Source: an uncultured Anaeromyxobacter sp. (GTDB taxonomy: Bacteria; Myxococcota; Myxococcia; Myxococcales; Anaeromyxobacteraceae). From it: a DNA stretch of 46,054 nucleotides. Below the pieces are notes generated by a model. It ran no database searches. It saw only the letters and a program-made list of their open reading frames with translations, and was not told the origin of the DNA. The position numbers and the translations under genes are program-made. This document shows, piece after piece, positions 16,323 through 26,610 of the stretch (within the stretch, counting starts at the first letter, position 1; each line of letters opens with the position of its first letter). The stretch spans positions 1 through 46,054 of the forward strand of contig CAIVAR010000079.1 in assembly GCA_903904005.1 (NCBI GenBank). The letters are read 5' to 3'.

Positions 16323-18386
16323 GTGCGACCCACGACCTTCGCCCCGGCCCTCGCCCTCCTCGTCGCCTGCTCCTCCGCCTGCTCCACGACCCGCCCGCCG
16401 GCCGCCCGGAGCGGACTCGACCTCTCCGGGATGGACCGCGCGGCCGTCCCCGGCGACGACTTCTACGGCTTCGCGAACGGCGCCTGGCAGGCGCGGGCCG
16501 TCATCCCCCCGGAGCGCTCCAGCTCCGGCCCGGCCCTCGCGATCCAGGAGCGGGTCGCCGCCCGGGTTCGCGCCATCGACGAGGAGGCGGCCCGCACCCC
16601 GTCGCCGCCCGGCACGGAGCTCCAGCAGATCGGCGACTTCTACGCGAGCTTCCTGGACGAGGGCGGGATCGAGGCCCGCGGGCTCGCTCCGCTGCAGCCG
16701 ACCCTGGCCCGCATCGCCGCCATCGCCGACCGGCGGGCGCTGGCGACGGAGCTCGGGGGGACGATCCGGGCCGACGTCGATCCCCTGAACGCGACCGACC
16801 TGTCGACCGGCAACGTCCTCGGTCTGTGGGTCGAGCAGGACCTGAACGTGCCCGGACGGAACGCCCCCTACCTGCTCCAGGGAGGGCTGGGGCTTCCCGA
16901 CCGGAGCTTCTACCTGGACGAGGGGGCCGACTTCTCCGCCCTGCGGGTCCGCTACCGGGAGCACCTCGCCGCCATGTTCCGGCTGACCGGGGTTCCGGCC
17001 GCGGAGGCCGACGCCCGCGCCGATCGCGTCCTCGACCACGAGACCCGGATCGCGCGGACCCACGCCACCCGGACCGAGACCTCCGACGTGGCGAGGTGCA
17101 ACAACCCCTGGACCCGCAGCGATTTCGAGACCCGCGCGCCCGGGATGGACTGGGGCGCGTTCCTCTCCGCAGCCGGGCTCGACCGGCAGCAGGCCTTCAT
17201 CGTGTGGAACCCCGCCGCGGTCGCCGGGCTCGCCGCGCTGGCGCAGGGCGCTCCGCTCGAGACCTGGAAGGAGTACCTCGCGGCCCACGCCCTGGAGCAG
17301 GCGGCCCCTTTCCTGCCGAGGGCCTTCGTCGAGGAGCACTTCCGATTCCACGGGACGGCGCTCCAGGGCACCACCCGGATGCTGGAGCGGTGGCAGCGCG
17401 GGGTCGCCGCGACCGACGCGGCGCTGGGCGAGGCGGTGGGGAAGACCTACGTGGCGCGCCACTTCCCGCCGGAGGCCCGCCGGGAGCTCACGGAGATGGT
17501 GGACCGGGTCGTCGCCGCCTTCGATCGGCGCATCCAGGCGCTCGGCTGGATGGCCCCGGCCACCCGGGCCCAGGCCCGCGCCAAGCTCGCCGCGATGCGG
17601 GTGGGCATCGCCCACCCGGACGCCTGGCGAAGCTTCGAGGGGCTGCGCATCGAGCGGGGAGATGCACTCGGCAACGCCGAGCGGGCCCGGCTCTTCGCCT
17701 ACCGCCAGGCCCTGGCCCGGATCCCCCGTCCCCCGGACCGGGGCGAGTGGGCGATGCTGCCCCAGGTCGTGAACGCGGTGAACCTCCCCGTCCGCAACGC
17801 CCTCAACTTCCCGGCCGGGTACCTGGAGGCGCCCTACTACGATCGCGATGCCAGCCTGGCGGTGAAGTATGCGACCATCGGGGCCACCATCGGGCACGAG
17901 GTGAGCCACGGGTTCGACGACCAGGGGGCCCTCTTCGATGCGGCCGGACGGCTCGCGAACTGGTGGACGCCGGACGACCTGCGCCACTTCGAGGCCGCCG
18001 GCGCGCGGCTCGTGGCCCAGTACGACGCCTACCGGCCCTTCCCCGACCTCGCCGTGAACGGCAAGCTCACCCTCTCCGAGAACATCGCCGACCTGGCCGG
18101 GCTGGCCGCGGCCTACGACGGCTGGAAGGACGCGCTGGGCGGCGCGCCCGCCCCGGTCCTCGACGGCCTGACCGGGGATCAGCAGTTCTTCCTGGCCTAC
18201 GCCCAGAGCTTCCGGGAGAAGGAGCGGGAGCAGGCCCTGCGGGAGGGGATCCTCACCGACGGCCACTCCCCGTCGAGGTACCGCGCCCTCACCGTGCGCA
18301 ACCTGGACGCCTGGTACCCCGCCTTCGACGTCCGCCCCGGACAGGGGCTCCACCTCGCGCCGGGCGACCGCGTCCGGGTATGGTGA
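16323..18386 (+). CDS. M13-family (neprilysin/PepO-like) zinc metallopeptidase lipoprotein
   Basis: 687 residues starting at GTG 16323. The N-terminus has a lipobox, Leu-Val-Ala-Cys16 (a second Cys20 follows), so it should be a lipoprotein facing the periplasm or surface. The zinc motif is HEVSH (His525, His529, catalytic Glu526); the third ligand Glu586 lies in 'SENIADLAG', 61 residues on, normal for M13. The C-terminus 'YPAFDVRPGQGLHLAPGDRVRVW' is the family ending. The substrate-strand motif NAYY/F is replaced by NAVN (Asn484-Asn487) before 'NFPAGYLEAPYYD'. Length matches the ~650-700 residue family. It follows livF by 10 bases and overlaps the next gene by seven bases, so a peptide-degrading function coupled to amino-acid import is plausible. 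Confidence 0.93.
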   Translation: MRPTTFAPALALLVACSSACSTTRPPAARSGLDLSGMDRAAVPGDDFYGFANGAWQARAVIPPERSSSGPALAIQERVAARVRAIDEEAARTPSPPGTELQQIGDFYASFLDEGGIEARGLAPLQPTLARIAAIADRRALATELGGTIRADVDPLNATDLSTGNVLGLWVEQDLNVPGRNAPYLLQGGLGLPDRSFYLDEGADFSALRVRYREHLAAMFRLTGVPAAEADARADRVLDHETRIARTHATRTETSDVARCNNPWTRSDFETRAPGMDWGAFLSAAGLDRQQAFIVWNPAAVAGLAALAQGAPLETWKEYLAAHALEQAAPFLPRAFVEEHFRFHGTALQGTTRMLERWQRGVAATDAALGEAVGKTYVARHFPPEARRELTEMVDRVVAAFDRRIQALGWMAPATRAQARAKLAAMRVGIAHPDAWRSFEGLRIERGDALGNAERARLFAYRQALARIPRPPDRGEWAMLPQVVNAVNLPVRNALNFPAGYLEAPYYDRDASLAVKYATIGATIGHEVSHGFDDQGALFDAAGRLANWWTPDDLRHFEAAGARLVAQYDAYRPFPDLAVNGKLTLSENIADLAGLAAAYDGWKDALGGAPAPVLDGLTGDQQFFLAYAQSFREKEREQALREGILTDGHSPSRYRALTVRNLDAWYPAFDVRPGQGLHLAPGDRVRVW

Positions 18387-19522
18387 CTGGCGTGCGCACC
18401 TCCCTTGCGGCCGTCGGTCTTCTCCTCGTTGCCTGCGCCACCATCCCGACGCAGACGAAGTTCATGCAGGAGCACGGAGCGAAGGTCTCCTCCGAGGCCC
18501 TCCGGACGAGGCTGCGCTCGGAGGCCATCCCGTTCACGGGGCTCATGGAGCAGGCCGCGGACGTCGCCGCCCAGGAGGCCACCGAACCGGCCCAGCGCCG
18601 CCGGGCGCTCATCTGGAAGATCAACGTGGTCCCGGCCATGTACCGGACCCTCTTCGACCAGCGGCCGCTCCTGGCGCTCCTCGACACCTGGGCGCTCCTC
18701 GTCCAGGCGGAGGACTACCTCGGGTCCCCGGATGGGAGGAAGGCCCTGGGGCCAGGAGTGACGACGATGCTCGCCACGACGAAGGCGCTGCAGGCGCGGG
18801 CCGCCGAGATCGCCCGCTGGGCGCTGCCCGAGAAGGACCTCGCGGCGGTCGACGTCAAGGTGCGGGGGTGGGCCGAGCGCCATCCGGTCAAGCTCACCTT
18901 TGCCACGAGGGACAGCATCGAGCCGGCCCTTTCCATCATGGCGCCCGGCGAGGAGCTCTCCGCCTTCGCGGTGGTGGGCCAGATGAGCGAGGACCTCGAG
19001 GGGCTCATCAGCCGCATGGACTTCCTGCCCATCATGGTCCCGCGCCAGGCCACCTGGCAGGCCGAGCTCGCCTACCTCGACCTCATGGAGCCGCGGGTCG
19101 ACAGCGGGCTCGCCAAGGCCGGCCAGGTGCTCACCCGTGTCGACGACATGATCGCCTGGCTGGGGACGACGGGTCTCGAGGGCTTCGCCGAGGAGCAGCG
19201 CATCCAGATGACCCGCGCCTTCGCCGCCGAGCGGGTCGAGTTCGAGAAGCTCCTCGACCGGGAGCGGGCCGGCGTGGAGGCCTTCGTCGACCGGGAGCGG
19301 GTCGAGATGGCAGCGCTCGTGCAGCGGGAGCGGCTCGCCACCATGGCGGACGCGCAGCGCCTCGCCGACCACGCCACCGCCGAGGCCGCGCGCCAGGCCC
19401 GGGAAGTCGTGGACCACGCCTTCACCCGCATCGCCGTCCTGCTCGGTGCGGTGCTCGTGGGCGTGCTCGCCATCGTCCTCGTGGCCACGCGCAAGCGGCG
19501 CGCGCCGGTTCCGCCGGCCTAG
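18380..19522 (+). CDS. Putative lipoprotein with coiled coil and C-terminal membrane anchor
   Basis: 380 residues, function unknown. The ATG at 18380 overlaps the M13 stop (ATGGTGA); GTG at 18392 is an alternative start. A lipobox (Leu-Val-Ala-Cys19) opens the protein. Residues ~25-270 are mostly alpha-helical. Residues ~275-345 are a highly charged helix with heptad-like spacing ('RAFAAERVEFEKLLDRERAG', 'VDRERVEMAALVQRERL'), a probable coiled coil. Residues ~350-370 form a single membrane helix ('IAVLLGAVLVGVLAIVLVAT'), followed by an Arg/Lys-rich tail. An acylated N-terminus plus a C-terminal membrane helix would tether both ends, possibly spanning the periplasm. The membrane-proximal coiled coil resembles chemoreceptor or stator geometry, but no receptor motif is visible. 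Translational coupling suggests a link to the M13 peptidase. Confidence 0.75.
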   Translation: MVTGVRTSLAAVGLLLVACATIPTQTKFMQEHGAKVSSEALRTRLRSEAIPFTGLMEQAADVAAQEATEPAQRRRALIWKINVVPAMYRTLFDQRPLLALLDTWALLVQAEDYLGSPDGRKALGPGVTTMLATTKALQARAAEIARWALPEKDLAAVDVKVRGWAERHPVKLTFATRDSIEPALSIMAPGEELSAFAVVGQMSEDLEGLISRMDFLPIMVPRQATWQAELAYLDLMEPRVDSGLAKAGQVLTRVDDMIAWLGTTGLEGFAEEQRIQMTRAFAAERVEFEKLLDRERAGVEAFVDRERVEMAALVQRERLATMADAQRLADHATAEAARQAREVVDHAFTRIAVLLGAVLVGVLAIVLVATRKRRAPVPPA

Positions 19523-19632
19523 AGAAACCTTTTCTCACGTCGGGACCGATCGCTTACGCCCCGTCATGGGGGGTCGGGCCGTGGAGCGTTCCGCTAGGGT
19601 CCCCGTGCGGGGAGGAGAACAGGAGCGGAACC

Positions 19633-20091
19633 ATGGCACTCGACCTGAGGCGGGCGTCGCGACGGTTGATCGAGGAGGCGTTCGGGAAGGGCAACCTCGA
19701 GGTCTTCGAGGAGCTCTGCGCGATGGAGTACCGCACCCACGATCCGCTCACCGGGGACACCGACCGGGCCGGCGCGCGGCAGAACTGCGCGATGTACCGG
19801 GAGGCCTTCCCGGACCTGCGGCCCGCCTTCGTGGCCGCCTATACGGACGGTGAAATGTGCGTCACCCACTGGCGCATGACCGGGACCCACGAGAAGGCCT
19901 TCATGGGGCTCGAGCCAATGGGCGTGCGCTGCACGGTCGAGGGGATCACCATCGACCGCTACTGGGGCGGCAAGATCGTGGAGAGCTGGACCCAGTGGGA
20001 CGCGCTCGGGCTCATGCGCCAGCTGGGGGTCGCCCCGACGGTGGGTGCGGCCGCGGCGCGGGCCGCCCTGGAGAGGCGCCACCGCGCCTGA
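19633..20091 (+). CDS. SnoaL-like ester-cyclase-family protein
   Basis: 152 residues. The ATG at 19633 has AGGAG seven bases upstream. The pattern 'YRTHDPLTGDTDRAG...YREAFPDLRP...THWRMTGTHEKAFMGLEPMG...IDRYWGGKIVESWTQWDALGLMRQLG' is the SnoaL/ester-cyclase family (NTF2-like fold), including the usual acidic and histidine positions lining the pocket. Many members are uncharacterised and not polyketide cyclases, so no reaction is claimed. The 3' end overlaps the convergent methyltransferase gene by 80 bases (20012-20091). Confidence 0.85.
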   Translation: MALDLRRASRRLIEEAFGKGNLEVFEELCAMEYRTHDPLTGDTDRAGARQNCAMYREAFPDLRPAFVAAYTDGEMCVTHWRMTGTHEKAFMGLEPMGVRCTVEGITIDRYWGGKIVESWTQWDALGLMRQLGVAPTVGAAAARAALERRHRA

Positions 20092-20791
20092 TCGCCGGGC
20101 GCCGGCCGCCGAACACGGCGAAGTGGAGCCACTTGTAGCCGCAGTCCACGTCGACGAAGCCGGTGCGGCGCAGCCAGGAGAGCTGCGCGTCGAGCGGCGC
20201 GAGCACGTCGAGCCGGGTGCGCCGCAGGGCGGCGGCGAGGTCGCCCTTTGCGATGCCGCTCGCCCGGATCCGGGCGATCCAGAGGGCGCGGTCTCGGGCC
20301 GCCAGCGCCGGGGTGGGGGCGAGCACGTTGTCGGCGTCGACGAACCGGCCGCCGGGGCGGAGCGCCGCCCAGGCGCGGCGGAACAGGGCCCGCTTCCCGG
20401 CGTCCGGCAGGTGGTGGATGGAGAGGGCCGAGACCACCGCGTCGTAAGGCCCGCCGAGCGGGTCGCGGAGGTAGTCGGCGGCCCGGATCTCCACCCGGTC
20501 GACGGTACCGGCGAAGCGCTCCCGGGCCCGCTCGAGCATGTCCGGCGAGAGGTCGACGAGGACGAGGCGCGCCCTGGGCCAGCGGGCGAGCAGCCGCTCG
20601 GCGAGCAGGCCCGTCCCGGCGCCGAGGTCGAGGATGCGCGGGGCCGCCCCGTCCGGGAAGCCGAGCATGTCGACCGCGGCCCCGTAGAAGTCGTCGAAGC
20701 AGGGGATCAGCTGCCGCCGCAGCCCGTCGTAGGAGGGCGCGGCAGCGTCGAACGCCCGCCTCACCCGGGTTCCGGCCTCACCGTCCGTCAT
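20012..20791 (-). CDS. Class I SAM-dependent methyltransferase
   Basis: 259 residues. The ATG at 20791 overlaps the stop of the upstream C45-type gene as TGATG, with GAGGGGG just before, so the two are translationally coupled. SAM-binding motif I is 'ILDLGAGTG' (53-61), the acidic end of strand 2 is Asp80 ('LVLVDLSPDML'), and 'YDAVVSALSIHHLPD' is motif IV of the UbiE/Methyltransf_25 type. The last ~30 residues are Arg/Pro-rich and read through the 3' end of the convergent SnoaL gene, so the natural C-terminus might be an extension acquired by stop loss. The substrate is unknown; the methylated group is not predictable. Confidence 0.88.
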   Translation of the reverse strand: MTDGEAGTRVRRAFDAAAPSYDGLRRQLIPCFDDFYGAAVDMLGFPDGAAPRILDLGAGTGLLAERLLARWPRARLVLVDLSPDMLERARERFAGTVDRVEIRAADYLRDPLGGPYDAVVSALSIHHLPDAGKRALFRRAWAALRPGGRFVDADNVLAPTPALAARDRALWIARIRASGIAKGDLAAALRRTRLDVLAPLDAQLSWLRRTGFVDVDCGYKWLHFAVFGGRRPAIRRGGASPGRPAPRPHPPSGRPPAGA

Positions 20792-23700
20792 CAGGCCCCC
20801 TCGACCACCACCGCGACGTCGAGCCGCGTCGCGCCCAGGAAGCCCTTCGCCACGACCTCCCCCTCCTTCCAGACGGCCCAGCTGGGCACGTTCCGGCTCC
20901 AGGCCCGCAGCATGCGCCACGTCTGGACCTTCGAGTTGGCGAGGTACAGGAAGACGGTGCGCTTCGGGTTCCACGGGTTCGGGAAGGCCACCGCGATTCC
21001 GTCCTCGGGGCGGGCGTAGGTCTTCCCCTGCCAGCGGAAGTAACCCTTGCCGACCTCGAGCGGGATCGTCCAGCGCGCCGCCATGCGGGCCGCCACCGCG
21101 TTGTCCTCGGGGCCGCCCACCACCACGAGGTCGTGGGAGGCCAGCGCGGCGTCGGAGACCTCGGCGTCGGACACCAGCGGCGGGAGCACCTCGACCGAGG
21201 TGTCGGCGACCACGTCGCGCCAGAGCAGCGCGAGCGACCGGTTGGCCTCGACCTCGCGCGACGTCCCCTGCACCCAGAGCAGCGCCGAGAAGTCGTCGAG
21301 GATCGAGGTGAGGGCAACTCCCCCGTCGCGAGCCACCGGCACGTCGGCGGCCGCGTCGTAGATCACGCGGAGCGGCTTCTCCTTCGAGGTGAAGGTGAAG
21401 GTCTCGTCGGCCTGCGTCACCCGGACCCGCTCGTAGCGGAGCCCCTTCTCGCCGGCGATGGCGACCGCTGCGGCATAGCGCCAGGGGCGCTGGTGACGGA
21501 CCTTCACGGTGACCGTCCAGGCGTCGCCCGCCCGGACGGCGCCGGCCGAGACCACCGGGTCCGGCACGTCGGCGCGATCGACCCAGGGGAGCAGCACCGG
21601 TCCCACGTCCTGCTTCGCGATCTCCGAGGCCAGCGCGACGAAGGCGGTGGTGGTGAGGGGCTTGCCGGCCGACCGCTCCACGGCGGCGCGCAGGATCCGG
21701 GAGAAGGTCGCGTTGCCGACGGCGAGGCGGAGCTGGTGCAGCGCGAAGGTGCCGCGTATCCGGGGAACGCCGTACGCCGCGTACCCGTCGTAGGCGGAGC
21801 GGGTCGAGGCCGGCGCGACCACCGGCTCGCGCGCCGCGAGCCAGGCCAGCCGGAGATCGGCGTCGGAGAGGGCCTCGCGCAGCGCGTCGAGCGCCTTCAC
21901 CGGGTCCTCGGGCAGCTTCTTCAAGATCGCCCAGTAGGCGGCCGAGCCGCTGGTGAGCCAGTTGTCGGCGTCGGAGGCCGGGAAGAGGGTTCCCTCCCAG
22001 AGCAGCTTCCGGTCGAAGGAGAGCTCGCCCTTGATCGCCGCCACGTCGGGCTTCGGGTCGGCCGGGACCGGCACCGCCTTCGCGGCACGCGCCCGGGCGG
22101 CCTTGAGGCCGTCCGCCACCACGACGGGGCTGAAGGTCGTGTAACCCAGCGTGAGATGGGGCACGGCGTTGGGCAGGTCGGGGATGAAGCGGCTGCCCAC
22201 CCACTTCTCGCGCAGCGTGGTCTTGCCGTAGTGGGCGATGAAGACGAGCCGGTCGGCCATCTCGCCGGTGGTGAGCTTCCCGTCGCAGGCGTGGGGCCGG
22301 TTCACCGGGGAGGAGGCGAAGAGCCGCACCGCCGCCTCGAGGTCGATCTTCCCCTTGCCGTTGCGGGCGTAGAAGTCCCAGAAGGCGATGTCCCGGTTCC
22401 AGGCGTTGAAGGCCATGTCGGCCGGGGCGCCGTCCGGAGCGCGGGCGTACTCGCGCCGCACCGCGGGGTCGCGGGTGTTGTTGTTGGCCCAGACGAAGTC
22501 CTTGAGCCCGCCGGGGGTATCGGAGGCGTGCCCCGGGGAGCCAGTGCGCCAGAGCTTCCAGGCGTTGGTGCCGAGGAGCAGGTCGGCACCCTCGTCGGTC
22601 TTGGCGTCGGCGATGGTCCAGTCGTTCGTGTAGAGGCCGTTGTTCCGCTCCCGCAGGATGCGGGCCACCTCGTCGATGGAGGTGCCGTACTGCGCCGCCT
22701 TGCGGGCCCGGTTGGACTGCGGCGTCCCCTCCGGCGCGAAGGGGGTCTGTCCCACCGTGGTCTCCCCGATCACGATGCCGGCGTCGTTCATGTACCAGTC
22801 GGACCCGGAGTGGATGCCGCCCGGGAAGGTCTGCATCACGGTCCGGCGCCCCTTCGTGGGGACCACGTCCAGGATGACGTCCCAGTGCACGCCGCTGTAG
22901 CCGTTCCACATGAAGAGCTGCCCCATGACGAAGCGGCCGTCGGGGGTGGCGCTCTTCGTGGCCACGAAGGAGGAGCAGCGGTCTCCGGCGGTGACAGCCG
23001 GATCGGTCTCGTCGTCGGCCGAGAGGAAGCTCTTGCCGGTGATGGCGCTGGGGGAGGTGCGCAGGGCCTCGTCGAGCTGGGAGAGGTCGACGGCGCTGTT
23101 GAGCGTCACCACGTCGAGCAGGTCGACGGCGCGCCCCTTGAACTTCGCCCCACCCTTGGCGGCCCCGTCGGCGATGCCCTTCATCTCCTCCAGGTACTCC
23201 GTGTCGTAGCGGCGCAGCATGAGCGCATCGGCGAGGCGCCGCAGGCCGTTCCAGCCCCGCTCCGGATCGCCCTTGTCCTGGAGGATGGCGAGCTTCTCGA
23301 GGTAGCGGGCCAGTTCCGGGGCAACGAGCTCCCCGTACTGCCGGCCGCGCGGGTACGGCTCCCCCTCCACGTGGACGAAGATCCAGCCGCCGTCGTCGTA
23401 GCGGAAGCCCGGCCCGGACCACTTCACCTGGGCGAGCGGGACGTAGGCGGTGACGTCGGGGACATCCTCCAGCCGTACGGCGGAGAAGGTGGCCGACCCG
23501 GTGGCCTTTCCGTTGCGACCGAGGTGGAGGGCCACCCGGTCGTCGGCGGTGGTGGCGAAGAAGAGCAGCTCGACCTTGCGCCGGGCGTCGCCGGCCACCG
23601 AGGCCGAGCAGTTGGTGAACGGGAAGCTGCGCATGGCGATGCAGGCGCCGAGCGGCGTGGGATAGCGCCCCACCGGGTCGACCGCGACGCCCCGCGCCTC

Positions 23701-23940
23701 GACCTCGGCCGTGAGCCGGTAGAGCTTGCCGACCGAGAGCTTCACCGGGGCGGAGAGCGCGGTGGTCTCGCCTCCGGCTGCGGGGGAGGCGAGGGTGATC
23801 GCCGCGGCGCGCGCCGGGTCGCCGGAGGCGGCGCTGGCCGTCCCCGTTCCCGAGGTGGTCCAGCCCGAGGGCGAGAGGTCGAGGGGTGCGGGAGCGGGGG
23901 CCGGGGCGGCGAGGAGCAGGGCGGCGAGGAGGGCGTGCAT
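20791..23940 (-). CDS. Exported composite C45/phospholipase-B-like Ntn hydrolase
   Basis: 1,049 residues with a signal peptide ('HALLAALLLAAPAPAPAP'). Residues ~20-160 form a beta-sandwich-like module. Residues ~180-680 match the C45 autoproteolytic acyltransferase/phospholipase-B-like group: 'WIFVHVEGEPYPRGRQYGEL', then Cys322 in 'GDRCSSFVATKSATPDGRF', the expected N-terminal nucleophile after self-cleavage, and 'MNDAGIVIGETTVGQ'. Residues ~690-795 resemble the helical C-terminal part of M1 aminopeptidases ('LHQLRLAVGNATFSRILRAA'), without any HExxH. A beta-sandwich (~798-877) and a final unknown module with 'DLVVVGGPEDNAVA' complete it. No Shine-Dalgarno is visible, but TATAAG ends eight bases before the ATG. 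It may cleave amide or ester bonds outside the cytoplasm; substrate unknown. Confidence 0.78.
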   Translation of the reverse strand: MHALLAALLLAAPAPAPAPLDLSPSGWTTSGTGTASAASGDPARAAAITLASPAAGGETTALSAPVKLSVGKLYRLTAEVEARGVAVDPVGRYPTPLGACIAMRSFPFTNCSASVAGDARRKVELLFFATTADDRVALHLGRNGKATGSATFSAVRLEDVPDVTAYVPLAQVKWSGPGFRYDDGGWIFVHVEGEPYPRGRQYGELVAPELARYLEKLAILQDKGDPERGWNGLRRLADALMLRRYDTEYLEEMKGIADGAAKGGAKFKGRAVDLLDVVTLNSAVDLSQLDEALRTSPSAITGKSFLSADDETDPAVTAGDRCSSFVATKSATPDGRFVMGQLFMWNGYSGVHWDVILDVVPTKGRRTVMQTFPGGIHSGSDWYMNDAGIVIGETTVGQTPFAPEGTPQSNRARKAAQYGTSIDEVARILRERNNGLYTNDWTIADAKTDEGADLLLGTNAWKLWRTGSPGHASDTPGGLKDFVWANNNTRDPAVRREYARAPDGAPADMAFNAWNRDIAFWDFYARNGKGKIDLEAAVRLFASSPVNRPHACDGKLTTGEMADRLVFIAHYGKTTLREKWVGSRFIPDLPNAVPHLTLGYTTFSPVVVADGLKAARARAAKAVPVPADPKPDVAAIKGELSFDRKLLWEGTLFPASDADNWLTSGSAAYWAILKKLPEDPVKALDALREALSDADLRLAWLAAREPVVAPASTRSAYDGYAAYGVPRIRGTFALHQLRLAVGNATFSRILRAAVERSAGKPLTTTAFVALASEIAKQDVGPVLLPWVDRADVPDPVVSAGAVRAGDAWTVTVKVRHQRPWRYAAAVAIAGEKGLRYERVRVTQADETFTFTSKEKPLRVIYDAAADVPVARDGGVALTSILDDFSALLWVQGTSREVEANRSLALLWRDVVADTSVEVLPPLVSDAEVSDAALASHDLVVVGGPEDNAVAARMAARWTIPLEVGKGYFRWQGKTYARPEDGIAVAFPNPWNPKRTVFLYLANSKVQTWRMLRAWSRNVPSWAVWKEGEVVAKGFLGATRLDVAVVVEGA

Positions 23941-23948
23941 GGCGCACG

Positions 23949-23978
23949 CTTATAACCACGAACTCACTTCCACGTGAA
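23949..23978 (-). promoter_or_regulatory. Probable promoter of the C45-type hydrolase gene
   Basis: On the minus strand TTCACG (23978-23973, four of six -35 bases), an 18-base spacer and TATAAG (23954-23949, five of six -10 bases) precede the ATG at 23940. Only eight bases separate the -10 box from the start codon, so the transcript would begin at or within a few bases of the ATG. The -35 box lies inside the upstream hypothetical gene. Confidence 0.5.
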
Positions 23979-24359
23979 CCGGAAGACCAGCTTGGCCGCC
24001 CGGCCGCTCCAGCGGACCTGGAGCACCTGGTCCGGGTCCAGGGACAGCGCCTGCTGCAGGAGAAAGGGCGCCACGGCCAGCCCGTCGGGCGTGAACTGGG
24101 CCACCTCGGAACGGCGGTTGAGATCCTCGAGGGTGCGGCGGACGTCCTCGGGGTCGATTCCCGAGATGCGGAGTTCGGCCCGCAGCAGGCGCGGCGGCGG
24201 GTCCCGGGGGAAGAGCAGGGCCTGCAGCTCCAGCCGGCCCGGCACCTCGGGCGGGAGCGCCAGGGAGGGCGGATCGTCCTCGGCCGCGCCGCCGGGCGCC
24301 GCCACGGCGAGCAGGGAGACGAGCAGGGCGGCGAGCGCCGGGCGCCACGACCGGTCCAC
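23964..24359 (-). CDS. Small exported hypothetical protein
   Basis: 131 residues, not recognised. I chose GTG 24359 because the frame upstream (to 24440) runs through the groEL terminator hairpin, while the residues after 24359 form a signal peptide ('WRPALAALLVSLLAVAAPGGA'). The mature part has a beta-rich body ('RLELQALLFP', 'LLRAELRISGI', 'VLQVRWSGRAAKLVFRF') with a central helix ('DVRRTLEDL'). It ends 23 bases before the C45-type gene and points the same way, so it may be co-transcribed or share its function in the envelope. Start choice is moderate confidence; the ribosome site is weak. Confidence 0.55.
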   Translation of the reverse strand: MDRSWRPALAALLVSLLAVAAPGGAAEDDPPSLALPPEVPGRLELQALLFPRDPPPRLLRAELRISGIDPEDVRRTLEDLNRRSEVAQFTPDGLAVAPFLLQQALSLDPDQVLQVRWSGRAAKLVFRFTWK

Positions 24360-24423
24360 GATCCGAGGATGGGCCCGGCCGGCGGTCGCCACAAGGCCCC
24401 ATCCGGACGGCGTGGAACCCCCC

Positions 24424-24457
24424 GAAAGAAGAAGGGCCACCGGTTTCCCGGTGACCC
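24424..24457 (-). terminator. Rho-independent terminator of groEL
   Basis: Read on the minus strand, a ten-pair stem GGGTCACCGG / CCGGTGGCCC (one G-U pair) with loop GAAA is followed by TTCTTCTTTC. It starts about 30 bases after the groEL stop. The single wobble pair makes it asymmetric: it folds better in the groEL transcript than in the opposite one. Confidence 0.8.
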
Positions 24458-24487
24458 CTCGAGACTGCGGGCTCTGGAGAGCCTGGA

Positions 24488-26459
<1,972 letters not shown>

Positions 26460-26573
26460 GTTGTTCTCTCCTCTTTCGAATCCGCGACCGTCGCCCTGGG
26501 GGGACGCGCGGAGACCGGTTGGAACGATTTGGGCCCTGGCAGTCGGGATGTCCGTCTGCCAACGGGCAGGCAG

Positions 26574-26601
26574 AGTGTAATCACGCGCCTCCGGGTGTCA
26601 A
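26574..26601 (-). promoter_or_regulatory. groESL sigma-70-type promoter
   Basis: On the minus strand a consensus TTGACA (26601-26596), a 16-base spacer and TACACT (26579-26574, four of six) predict transcription from about 26567 toward groES. The short 5' hairpin starting near +1 could stabilise the mRNA. The promoter lies 54 bases downstream of the CIRCE element. Confidence 0.65.
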
Positions 26602-26610
26602 CCGGCGAGC

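Noticed and set aside
19522-19536. GAGAAA-CCT-TTTCTC after the lipoprotein gene as a terminator
   Set aside because: Only six A/T-rich pairs with a three-base loop and no T-tract; too weak to call.
20248-23955. A long plus-strand open frame opposite the C45-type hydrolase
   Set aside because: It has no recognisable motif and is compositionally biased; the minus-strand protein has a signal peptide and catalytic motifs.
23964-24440. Longer N-terminus for the small exported protein starting at ATG 24440
   Set aside because: Its first 27 residues would be translated from the groEL terminator hairpin, and the signal peptide begins only after 24359.
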